Assembly (NCBI GenBank): GCA_040776985.1
Contig: JAXGZL010000001.1
Location: 806,001-870,000, forward strand
DNA length: 64,000 bases
Direction of reading: 5' to 3'
Source: UBA6115 sp040776985
GTDB taxonomy: Bacteria; Bacillota; Clostridia; Christensenellales; Aristaeellaceae
Shown: positions 41,242-49,254 of the stretch, piece after piece
Position numbering within the stretch: the stretch's first letter is position 1
Layout: each line of letters starts with the position of its first letter
The notes under the pieces: model-generated
The model's database searches: none
What the model saw: the letters and a program-made list of their open reading frames with translations, nothing else
Told to the model about the DNA's origin: nothing
Made by a program: the position numbers and the translations under genes

Positions 41242-43119
41242 TCAGATGGTGCGGTTAAAGGGGGTCATCAGGTCGAAGGACTCGGTGAAGTGGTACAGCT
41301 CGCCCGTTTTGGCGTTGACCTTCACCGCCAGCACCATGGGGAACTTCCGTTCCAGGCGCTGCTTTTCCAGGGCTTCCAGTTTGTCTGCCCTGGTCAGTTT
41401 GTCCTCGTCCCAGGAGAAACTGAACCAGTAGACAGGGGTGCCGTCCTTTTCCATCAGGTAGGCGCTGCTCCACAGGCGGAAGGCGTCCATGCTTTCCGCT
41501 TTCCATCCTTTTTTCTCAAGGATCAGGGACAGGGCCTTTTCCAGGGCGTCCGCCTCCTTCATGCTGTCAGCGGCGGGCAATTGGAAATCCAGGCTTAAAA
41601 GATGGCGCAGGTCGCTGTTTTCAGGAAGGGGGACGCCTGCTTTCAGCAGCTCCTCCACCTTGGGGGACCATTCTTTTTTGAAGTCCACCTTGCCCTTGAC
41701 GCTGCGGAAGGCGGGGTCGGACAGGGTGTTCATCCACTGGTCCTGCCAGGTTTCTTCCTCCTCATCGGCGCCGGTATCGTCAAAGCCATCCTTTGTGGCG
41801 GTGAAGTGCTGCGCCATATCGGTAAAGCGCTGGGCCTTTTCCGGGACAGACAGGGTGGAAGGCAGGGTGATCACGCTCAAATCCGCCAGTTTATCAAGCA
41901 GAGCCGCCTTGTCACTCTCCGCCCAGTTGAGGGGTGAAGGGTCTTTTTTGCTCAGGGTTTCCATGGTTTCTTTGATGGCGGCAATGGCTTCCTGGGCGGT
42001 TTTCTCCCAGGGATCCTGCAAGGGGGAGGAGGAAAGGCCCAGATAGGGGGTCATCACACGCTGCAGGCGCATGCGCTCGTCCATGGAGAAGGCGGCGTGC
42101 AGCCGCTGGGCAATGGCCATGGGATCGGTGGGCAATGGTTCGGCTGGAGCCTTGCTTGCAGCAGAGCTGAACAGGAAGGGGGCCAGCAGGGCGATGCACA
42201 GGACGGCGGCCAGGGTGACCAGGCGTCCTTTTTGTTTAAAGTTGGCGATCATGGTGATACGCTCCTTGATGATTTTTTTGCTGCCGCACATGGCGGTGCC
42301 GGCGGCAAGAATCACAGGGCCAGCGTGCTGGGCGCGAAGCAGCGCCACCAGGCTTTTGCCGTAACCCTTGCGCTCATCAAGCGACATGCGGCGGATAACA
42401 CCCTCATCACAGGCAGCCTCGCAGTCCTCCTGGCTGAAATGGGCCAGAGCCCACATCAGGGGGTTCCACCACCAGAGGATCAGCAGCAGGCTACGGAGGG
42501 GGGTGAAGAGATGGTCTTTGTGCCGGTAATGGGTCACCTCATGGAGGATGACCATCTGGGTCAGCTCTGGCGAGGCCAGCACATGGCCGGGCAAGAGGAT
42601 GCGGGGCCTGATCAGGCCCGCCAGGCAGGGGGATATATCCCGGGTAACCAGCATCACCGGGAGGGGGGAATCAATGCCGCCCACCTCCACAGCCCCTCTG
42701 ACGCCACGGAAAAACCGGAGGTTGACCCGGATAAAGGCGATCAGCATCACAAGGCTGCCGGTGATCCAGAGAATGGTTAAAATGCTTGCCACAGACGGGA
42801 TCCACGCCTGGGCGGAGACGGCCATGCCGCTGCCTGTTCCGGGCAGGGCAGCCGCCGCTGTTTCCTGGAAGGGGGTGACAGCGGGGGTCAGATCCAGGGG
42901 GGCCATGCGCGCTGTCAGGGGAAGCCGGGGGGCGGGCACATGCTGCCACAGCCCCAGCACGGTCTTGAAGGACAGGGGAATCATCAGCCGCAGGGCCGGA
43001 ATAGCCCACAGGGCATAGCGGCTTGCGGCGGGAAGCTTCCTTTTCAGGAAGGGGCGCAGGAGGATCAGCAGCAGGATGAATATTCCGCTTTGCAGGGTCA
43101 TTTCACTGAGCAGTGTCAT
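41242..43119 (-). CDS. BlaR1-like M56 family membrane metallopeptidase
   Basis: A 625-residue sensor protease. Four N-terminal membrane helices carry the M56 peptidase domain with HEVTH at residues 193-197 (zinc ligands His193 and His197, catalytic Glu194). A further helix lies near residue 300, followed by a ~300-residue extracytoplasmic region with no penicillin-binding sensor motif. It probably senses an envelope signal other than beta-lactam and cleaves the BlaI repressor encoded just upstream (1-nt gap). Confidence 0.88.
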   Translation of the reverse strand: MTLLSEMTLQSGIFILLLILLRPFLKRKLPAASRYALWAIPALRLMIPLSFKTVLGLWQHVPAPRLPLTARMAPLDLTPAVTPFQETAAAALPGTGSGMAVSAQAWIPSVASILTILWITGSLVMLIAFIRVNLRFFRGVRGAVEVGGIDSPLPVMLVTRDISPCLAGLIRPRILLPGHVLASPELTQMVILHEVTHYRHKDHLFTPLRSLLLILWWWNPLMWALAHFSQEDCEAACDEGVIRRMSLDERKGYGKSLVALLRAQHAGPVILAAGTAMCGSKKIIKERITMIANFKQKGRLVTLAAVLCIALLAPFLFSSAASKAPAEPLPTDPMAIAQRLHAAFSMDERMRLQRVMTPYLGLSSSPLQDPWEKTAQEAIAAIKETMETLSKKDPSPLNWAESDKAALLDKLADLSVITLPSTLSVPEKAQRFTDMAQHFTATKDGFDDTGADEEEETWQDQWMNTLSDPAFRSVKGKVDFKKEWSPKVEELLKAGVPLPENSDLRHLLSLDFQLPAADSMKEADALEKALSLILEKKGWKAESMDAFRLWSSAYLMEKDGTPVYWFSFSWDEDKLTRADKLEALEKQRLERKFPMVLAVKVNAKTGELYHFTESFDLMTPFNRTI

Positions 43120-43120
43120 G

Positions 43121-43498
43121 TCATTCACCCGCCTTTTCAATCAGCCGGATCAGCTCCTGGGCTTCCTCCTCGCTCAGGGATGCGGTGCCGACGGCGCTGG
43201 TCATCATCAGCATCAGGTCGCCGTCAAACACCCGGTGCAGGATGGATTTGGTTTCCTGGCGGAGGGCTGCCTCCTGGGCGATGGCGGCACGGTAGCGGCT
43301 GGGCCTTTTGCTGGTGTCGTTCTCCACCGCGCCTTTTGTTTCCAGGCGCTTCAGGAAGGAGAACACCGCGTGCTTGGTCCATCCGAACTCGCTCACGGCC
43401 TCCACCACCTGGCCCAGGGTGGGTTCACCCAGCTTCCACAGGGCATTCATGATGTGCCATTCCACATCGCTTAAGGACAGTTTCTGCTGGTCATCCAT
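43121..43498 (-). CDS. BlaI/MecI family transcriptional repressor
   Basis: A 125-residue repressor with the BlaI-type winged helix: LSDVEWHIMNALWKLGEPTLGQVVE, the recognition segment GWTKHAVFSFLKRLETKGAV, and a C-terminal dimerisation helix region. It represses its own operon until the M56 protease cleaves it. The ATG at 43498 follows CAGGAGGTG. Two near-identical palindromes upstream are the likely operators, one covering the -35 and one the start point. Confidence 0.93.
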   Translation of the reverse strand: MDDQQKLSLSDVEWHIMNALWKLGEPTLGQVVEAVSEFGWTKHAVFSFLKRLETKGAVENDTSKRPSRYRAAIAQEAALRQETKSILHRVFDGDLMLMMTSAVGTASLSEEEAQELIRLIEKAGE

Positions 43499-43528
43499 GG
43501 CGCACCTCCTGTGCCTGATCAAGCGTAT

Positions 43529-43587
43529 AGCAATTGCTTAACTGTATCATACACCCGATCCGATCCACTGTCAAGCATTTGCTTAAC
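43529..43587 (-). promoter_or_regulatory. blaI promoter bracketed by two operator palindromes
   Basis: On the minus strand TTGACA (43569-43574) and TATGAT (43546-43551) are 17 nt apart, a strong promoter. AGCAATTGCTTAAC (43529-43542) covers the predicted start point and AGCATTTGCTTAAC (43574-43587) abuts the -35. They differ by one base and are 45 bp apart, both containing an AGCA-n2-TGCT palindrome. This is the expected layout for BlaI dimers, although the sequence differs from the classical TACA-n2-TGTA box. Confidence 0.8.
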
Positions 43588-43711
43588 AAAATTTTCTCCC
43601 CGCATTTTCCTTGAGATTTCATGGGATAATGCCTTCTTCCAATCAAAGTTGGACCAGTCTCTATACTATTAGACGCAGAAAAAGCCCAAAATGTTTCATG
43701 GACTTCATATT

Positions 43712-43740
43712 TTGCGGCATCCTGCCCTGTATGCTACACT
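43712..43740 (+). promoter_or_regulatory. Possible promoter of the FtsX-like permease gene
   Basis: TTGCGG (43712-43717) and TACACT (43735-43740) are 17 nt apart, followed by the AAAAAGGAGG site. It is the best-placed candidate in the divergent region; a TATACT at 43662 has no partner -35. Confidence 0.4.
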
Positions 43741-43776
43741 GTGTGCCAGGAATTGAATGATAAAAAGGAGGCTGGG

Positions 43777-46700
43777 ATGCGCTTATACCGCTTGGTCAGG
43801 CAGGGGATGAAGGGGCGCAGGGGGGACACCCGGCTGCTGCGGGCTGTGCTGACGCTCAGCTTCCTGTTTATCACCCTGGCCTCCATCGTGCTGTCCTCCA
43901 TCCAGCTGTCCTGGATGCAGATGCGCATCTCCCGGCACGGGCGTTTCCAGGTGGCCGCCTTTGAGGTGGGGCCGGATGATTTGGCTCCCCTTTGTGAAAC
44001 GGCTTCCAGTTCTGCCAAAAGCGTCATTTTGGGGCCGGTCAAAGACCTGGGCCTCCTTGGCACCATTAACCCGGCCTTTCTGGACATGGGCAGCCTGAAC
44101 CTGGCGGAAGGGCGTCTGCCGGAAAACCCCCGGGAGTTGCTGCTCACCCGCAGCGCCCTGGAATCCCTGCCCGGGAAAAAGCAGCTGGGGGACCGGATTC
44201 AGCTGGTGCTGGACCTTCCCCATGTGGCGGACAAGGCCTGGCAGGACTATGCCAATCTGGACAACCGGAGGGGCGGCTTCCTGGAGGGTTTGGAAGAGCG
44301 GATGACGGCCGGGGACCTGGCGGATTTTGAAGCCTGGTACCAGGCGCAGCCGGGTTTTAGGGAGCACTACGGGGATCTGGACCGCATGCAGCCAGAGCAG
44401 CGGACGCGTCTGCTGCGGCAGTTCGCCGTCACCAGGCCCAGCCTCTATGCCTTTAAGCCCGCGGGCGGCACCCGGCGGGAGCCCTTTCACCTGGATGACA
44501 TCACCCTGTCCCTGCACTACAAGCCCAATGCCTTTGAGCTGACCGGGGAGCGCTGGGGCGCCCAGAAGGGGGAAACGCTGGACTATGGCGGCCTGTTTGA
44601 GCGGCTGATCATCGCCCGGGAATACACCATCGTGGGCCTGCTGTCCTCCTATACCGACCAGTGGGCGGCGGGGGACTTTGCGCTGCCGGAGGCCTTTGTG
44701 TCGGTCAGCTCCGGGGAGGAGCTGATGGCGGCTGCCCGCCTGGTGGAGGCCAGCCACCCGGATATGCCCCGGTATCAGCCCGGCAACCTAGTGCTGCTGG
44801 CGGACAATCGCCTTGAGGCCCGGGCCCTGTTTGACAGGGTGTTGGCCAGCAGAGGAGATGGCCGGCAGCCCAGCTACCGCATTGACCAATACACCCAGGC
44901 GGCCCAGGGCAGCAGCCTGAGCGTGGGCCGCCTCAGCGGCATTGAGGAGCAAAGCGGCCAGGAAGTGCAGCTGGCCTTCCGTGTTTTCTCCGGGGAGGTG
45001 GCCCTTTTCTGGCAGGGGGCAGTCTACAGGGCGCCGGAACAGCTGCTGACCAATGGCCGCCTGCGCCTGCCGGGGCTGCTGCCCCTGCCCCTTTCGGAGC
45101 TGACCGCTGAAAATGCGCTGAATCAGCCGGATTTGCCCCTGCAGATGAACCGCTTTACCTATCCACTGGAGGAGGACGCTGGCAGCGCCCTGCAGCGGCT
45201 GATGCCCGCCCTCTTGTCGGTGATCACCCTGGCGGCGGTGCTGCAGATCTTTTTAACCCAGTTGAGAAGGCGGTCCCGCCGGCTGGCCCTGATGAAGGGC
45301 CTGGGCATGGACAAGGGACAGCTGGCCCGGATGCTGCTGATGGAAGCGGCCCTGCTGCTGGCCTTTGCCCTGCCTCTGGGGGCGGCCCTGGGCCTTTTGC
45401 TGTCCTTTGGGGCGGTCAGGGGGCTGAGCCTTCTGCAAGAGGCGGGCAGCATCGTGATGCATGTCCCCCTTTGGCCCGTGGTCCGGGGCCTTCTGCTGGG
45501 GGCGGTGGCGCTGTTCCTGGGCGTTCTTTTGCCCATGGTTCAGGCCATGCGCATCCCCCTGTCCGGCGCCTTTGAACAGCCCCAGAAGGCGCCACCCCGG
45601 ATGAAAGCCGGCAAGGCGCCCAGGCAGCTGCGCTACCGCCACATGATCTGGCGCAATGCCAGGGCCAACCCGGGGCGCAGCCTGCTGGGCATCGCCCTGG
45701 GGGTGCTGATCCTGCTGTCCCCGCTGGCCTCCCTGTTCCTGGGCTTCCACGCCTTTCATGATTACCGCCGGGAGGTGGTGGACAAGGACAGGCCGGACTA
45801 TGTGCTCTCCGCCCCCTACGGCATGAACAACCGCTATCTGCAGGAGCATCTGACCCGCCTGTCAGAGGAGGTGACAAGCCTTTCCCGGGTGGAGGCATGG
45901 ATGCGGGGCCAGCATATTGGCCTTGTGGCCAACCATCTGATTGAAGGGGAAAGCCCTATCCTTACTTCCCTTTACAGCCAGCCCGGGGAGGCCTTTGGCC
46001 TGCCGCCTGCCGGCGTGCCGGGCCCTGAAGATGAGGGGCAGGAAAAGCCGGACCCTGGCGAAATGATCCAGCTGCCCATGAGCTTTTACACCACCCTCTG
46101 GGCGCCGGACCCGGAAAGCGCCCTGATGGCAGATCTTGCTGCCCAGCTGGACGAAGGCAGCCTGGACAAAGAGGCCTTTTCAGCAGGGGAAGAGGTGATT
46201 TTGATCATCCCCCGCTATCGGCAGACGGAAAAGGGCCTGCGGCTGAGCAGCCGGCTGCAGGACGCCGGCCACTTCAGGGAGGACAAGGGGATAGCGCCGG
46301 GGGATGAGCTGACCTTCCTCACCTACAAAATAGACATCAAGCAGGATAGCAAGGTGACCGTGCCGGTGAAGGTGAAGGCCCGTGTGGCGGGCATCATCCA
46401 TGACATGGCCTTGCCGGGCGTCTGGCCACTTTCCGATGAGGGGGGCAGCCATCTCCTGCTGGGCAGCCCCCGGCTGCTGCAGCGGGTCTATCCCCAGTCC
46501 GCCTCCAGGATGAGCCCCCAGCAGGCCCGCTGGTTCCGTTTGTCGGTGAAAACCTTTTATCCCTACAACTACGGCATGACCTTTATCATGGCCTATGCCA
46601 GCCCCCAGGCAGACCGGGAGAGCGGGGATGTGGCGATGCTGAACTTCGCCAGGGATCATGCGCTGGATTTGAAGAACTATCGCAGCGCCAACCTGGCCCT

Positions 46701-47139
46701 GCACAGCGGGGCGGTGAACAGCGCCATGCTCATTGCGCTTCTTGGCAGCGCGGTCTTTCTGATTGCCCTGGTGATTCAGGCCTCTGCCCTGGCCTCCACT
46801 GTGCGCCAGGAGAGAAAGCGCTTTGGCATCCTGCAGTCCATGGGCCTGTCCCGGAGCCGGCTGATGGGGGGCCAGGCCCTGTACGGGCTGTCGGTGGGGC
46901 TGCTGTGCGCCCTGATGGCCAACCTGCTGCTGTTTGCCCTGATTGTGGCGGCGACTGCCCTTCAATTGCCGGAGGGGGTGGCGCTGATGAGCCAGCTTCG
47001 GCATGCCACCCTGAGGGGCTATCCCTTCCTTGCCCACGGCCTGATTTGCCTGGCTTTTATTCTGCTGTCTGGCCTGCTGCATGCCTGGCCGCTGGACAGG
47101 ATTACCCGGCAGACCGCCATCAGCAACATACGAGACTAA
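43777..47139 (+). CDS. Large FtsX-like ABC transporter permease
   Basis: A 1120-residue permease. One N-terminal helix (about 20-45) is followed by a large extracytoplasmic domain (to about 470). An FtsX domain with three helices (about 475-600) is next, then a connecting helix (about 625-655) and a second extracytoplasmic domain (about 660-960). Three more helices form a second FtsX domain (about 985-1110). This resembles the MacB/LolCE-type mechanotransmission permeases of Firmicutes. The ATG at 43777 follows AAAAGGAGG. The ATPase gene follows 12 nt later. Confidence 0.9.
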   Translation: MRLYRLVRQGMKGRRGDTRLLRAVLTLSFLFITLASIVLSSIQLSWMQMRISRHGRFQVAAFEVGPDDLAPLCETASSSAKSVILGPVKDLGLLGTINPAFLDMGSLNLAEGRLPENPRELLLTRSALESLPGKKQLGDRIQLVLDLPHVADKAWQDYANLDNRRGGFLEGLEERMTAGDLADFEAWYQAQPGFREHYGDLDRMQPEQRTRLLRQFAVTRPSLYAFKPAGGTRREPFHLDDITLSLHYKPNAFELTGERWGAQKGETLDYGGLFERLIIAREYTIVGLLSSYTDQWAAGDFALPEAFVSVSSGEELMAAARLVEASHPDMPRYQPGNLVLLADNRLEARALFDRVLASRGDGRQPSYRIDQYTQAAQGSSLSVGRLSGIEEQSGQEVQLAFRVFSGEVALFWQGAVYRAPEQLLTNGRLRLPGLLPLPLSELTAENALNQPDLPLQMNRFTYPLEEDAGSALQRLMPALLSVITLAAVLQIFLTQLRRRSRRLALMKGLGMDKGQLARMLLMEAALLLAFALPLGAALGLLLSFGAVRGLSLLQEAGSIVMHVPLWPVVRGLLLGAVALFLGVLLPMVQAMRIPLSGAFEQPQKAPPRMKAGKAPRQLRYRHMIWRNARANPGRSLLGIALGVLILLSPLASLFLGFHAFHDYRREVVDKDRPDYVLSAPYGMNNRYLQEHLTRLSEEVTSLSRVEAWMRGQHIGLVANHLIEGESPILTSLYSQPGEAFGLPPAGVPGPEDEGQEKPDPGEMIQLPMSFYTTLWAPDPESALMADLAAQLDEGSLDKEAFSAGEEVILIIPRYRQTEKGLRLSSRLQDAGHFREDKGIAPGDELTFLTYKIDIKQDSKVTVPVKVKARVAGIIHDMALPGVWPLSDEGGSHLLLGSPRLLQRVYPQSASRMSPQQARWFRLSVKTFYPYNYGMTFIMAYASPQADRESGDVAMLNFARDHALDLKNYRSANLALHSGAVNSAMLIALLGSAVFLIALVIQASALASTVRQERKRFGILQSMGLSRSRLMGGQALYGLSVGLLCALMANLLLFALIVAATALQLPEGVALMSQLRHATLRGYPFLAHGLICLAFILLSGLLHAWPLDRITRQTAISNIRD

Positions 47140-47151
47140 AAGGAGCACGAG

Positions 47152-47838
47152 ATGAGCGTCATTTTGCAGGCCATCGGCCTGGCCAAAACCTATAACCCCG
47201 GCACCCCCGCCCAGGTGGATGCGCTGAAGCCCACGGACCTTGAAATAAAAGAGGGGCTGTTCACCGGCATCATTGGGCGCAGCGGATCAGGCAAGTCCAC
47301 GCTGCTTCACTTGCTGGGGGCCCTGGACCGGCCCAGCAGCGGCCAGGTGATCCTGGGGGGAGAGGATGTGTTTTCCCTCAACGACAAGGGCCTGGCCCGG
47401 CTGCGGCGGCAGCGGGTGGGCTTTGTGTTCCAGGCCTTTAACCTGCTGATGGAGTACACTGCCAGGGAGAACATCCTGCTGCCCCTGCACCTGGACGGGC
47501 GGGACGCAGACCCTGCGCGCTTTGAAGCGATTATTGAATTGCTGGGCATTGGCAGCCGCCTGGACCACTACCCAAACCAGCTCTCCGGCGGCGAGCAGCA
47601 GCGGGTGGCCATTGCCCGGGCGCTGTGCGCCCAGCCGGATATCCTGCTGGCGGATGAGCCCACCGGCAACCTGGACAGCAAGACCGGGGACCAGGTGCTG
47701 GGCCTTTTGCGCCAGTCCGCAAAGGCCATGGGGCAGACCCTGATCATCGTCACCCATGATCCGGGCATTGCCGCCCTGGCTGAGGTGCTGATCACCCTGG
47801 ACAGCGGCCAGGTGGTGTCAGTGGAGGACAGAACCTGA
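47152..47838 (+). CDS. ABC transporter ATP-binding protein (LolD/MacB type)
   Basis: A 228-residue ATPase partner of the FtsX-like permease: Walker A GRSGSGKST (about residues 42-50), signature LSGGEQQRVAIARAL and Walker B ILLADEPTGNLD, all characteristic of the LolD/MacB/SalX branch. AAAAGGAG precedes the start. The permease-first order is the reverse of the common ATPase-first arrangement. A bidirectional terminator follows. Confidence 0.95.
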   Translation: MSVILQAIGLAKTYNPGTPAQVDALKPTDLEIKEGLFTGIIGRSGSGKSTLLHLLGALDRPSSGQVILGGEDVFSLNDKGLARLRRQRVGFVFQAFNLLMEYTARENILLPLHLDGRDADPARFEAIIELLGIGSRLDHYPNQLSGGEQQRVAIARALCAQPDILLADEPTGNLDSKTGDQVLGLLRQSAKAMGQTLIIVTHDPGIAALAEVLITLDSGQVVSVEDRT

Positions 47839-47848
47839 CATTAATAAT

Positions 47849-47891
47849 AAAGCCCGCCCTGTATCAAAGTCATGATGCAGGGCGGGCTTTT
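47849..47891. terminator. Bidirectional terminator between the ATPase and gate-protein genes
   Basis: A 13-bp stem (47849-47861 with 47878-47890, 16-nt loop) has AAA/TTTT flanks and sits between converging genes. Confidence 0.82.
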
Positions 47892-47898
47892 GATTGGC

Positions 47899-49065
47899 TT
47901 AGAACAGCCTGATCAGGGAAATCAGCAGATGGGCAAAGACGCCGGCGAAGATGCCCCCCACGGTGTGGGAGAGGATGGCCTTGCCGGTCAGCTTGCTGAA
48001 GCCCAGCGCCTTCATCATGGCCACATGGGTGGAGAGATAGCCGCTCAGGCACATGCACATGGCGGTGAACACCGCGATGTCGTGCTGGTCGGCCAGGCCT
48101 TCCTTCAAAAGCCGGGTGATGATGGACAGCGATGCGCCGGAGGAGCCAAGCGCCGTGATGGGCACGGCGATGCCCTGGGCGCTGGACAGGCCAAAGAGGG
48201 GTTTGAGGATGAACTGCAGGGCTTCCCCGATGGCGGGCAGGAGCCCGATGCCCTCATAGGCGGCCCCGGTGTAGGCGCCGTTGGGGCCAGGGTTGCCGGT
48301 GAGCATCATCACGATGGTGCAGATGATCAGCACGCCCGGCACAATGTCCACCCCCATTTTGACGCCGGCGGCCCCGCCGTCAAGAATCGCCCCCAGGAAG
48401 CGGGAGCCCAGGTTGCCCTCCCTGATGACCCGGTAGCCCTTGCTCAGGGGCAGGCCGTTTTCCGTTTCCGCTTCTTCCGTTTTGCCAAAGGCCTTTTTGG
48501 TGAAGCGCAGCATCATCCGGGTGCTGACAATGCTGCCGGCCACCGCGCCCAGGTTCCCCACCAGGACGGCGGGCAGGTAGTTGTCTCCGGTGATGGTGGA
48601 AAGCCCCAGGATGAAGGTGCTGATGATGGCGCCCATGCCAAAGCCGGTGCCGAAGTTGGTGAGGGCGGGCAGCTGATATTTCTTGAAATAGCGGCGGTAG
48701 TTGCGGTCTGCCGCCAGGGTGAGGATGGCGGGGTTGTCGCTTAGATAGGTGGTGATGCCCCCGATGGAGGCGGCGCCCGGCAGGCCAAACAGCGGCCGCA
48801 TCAGCGGGGTGACCAGGCGGTCCACCAGCGCCACCACGCCAAATTCCTGCAGCAGCCCCGCCATGGCGCCCGCCATCACCGCCACGGCGGTGATGTAAAG
48901 CACGGTGTCCAGCAGCAGCCGGAAGGCGGTCTGCATGAGGGTGGACAGCATGTTGATCAGGCCCATCTTAAAGCCGAACAGGGCAAAGAAAGCAATGAAA
49001 AGAACCAGAAAGACAACGGGTTCCGCCCCCAGGACCTTTTTTTGGCGCAGCTGGCCGCTTTCCAT
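47899..49065 (-). CDS. Gate-domain (nucleoside recognition) membrane protein, probable transporter
   Basis: A 388-residue protein with about nine to ten hydrophobic segments and two Gate-type repeats: YLSDNPAILTLAADRNYRRYFKK in the first half and ITALGSSGASLSIITRLL in the second. Related proteins are annotated as spore maturation or nucleoside recognition domain proteins, and the fold is shared with nucleoside transporters. It is transcribed divergently from tyrosine phenol-lyase with a 189-nt gap, so it may move tyrosine, phenol or a related aromatic; this is inference from context only. The ATG at 49065 has AGAGGTTGG. Confidence 0.75.
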   Translation of the reverse strand: MESGQLRQKKVLGAEPVVFLVLFIAFFALFGFKMGLINMLSTLMQTAFRLLLDTVLYITAVAVMAGAMAGLLQEFGVVALVDRLVTPLMRPLFGLPGAASIGGITTYLSDNPAILTLAADRNYRRYFKKYQLPALTNFGTGFGMGAIISTFILGLSTITGDNYLPAVLVGNLGAVAGSIVSTRMMLRFTKKAFGKTEEAETENGLPLSKGYRVIREGNLGSRFLGAILDGGAAGVKMGVDIVPGVLIICTIVMMLTGNPGPNGAYTGAAYEGIGLLPAIGEALQFILKPLFGLSSAQGIAVPITALGSSGASLSIITRLLKEGLADQHDIAVFTAMCMCLSGYLSTHVAMMKALGFSKLTGKAILSHTVGGIFAGVFAHLLISLIRLF

Positions 49066-49151
49066 ATCCAACCTCTTTATGCTGTGTGATGATGTATCCG
49101 CGCAGAGCATAGCAAAGGGGGACAAGTCCTGTCAACGGCGCCGGGCAAAAA

Positions 49152-49205
49152 TGTACAAATTTTGTTTTTCAAAGCCTTGCATGTGGACGGCATCCATTGT
49201 ACAAT
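49152..49205 (+). promoter_or_regulatory. Promoter region of tyrosine phenol-lyase
   Basis: TTGCAT (49177-49182) and TACAAT (49200-49205) are 17 nt apart. The 6-bp palindrome TGTACA occurs upstream at 49152-49157 and again at 49198-49203 over the -10, 46 bp apart. The pair could be operator half-sites; TyrR-type boxes of enterobacteria (TGTAAA-n6-TTTACA) are only loosely similar. Confidence 0.55.
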
Positions 49206-49254
49206 CATTAAGAACAAAAAAAGAACAATCGCGTCAGCAAGCAAAGGAGGCAAC

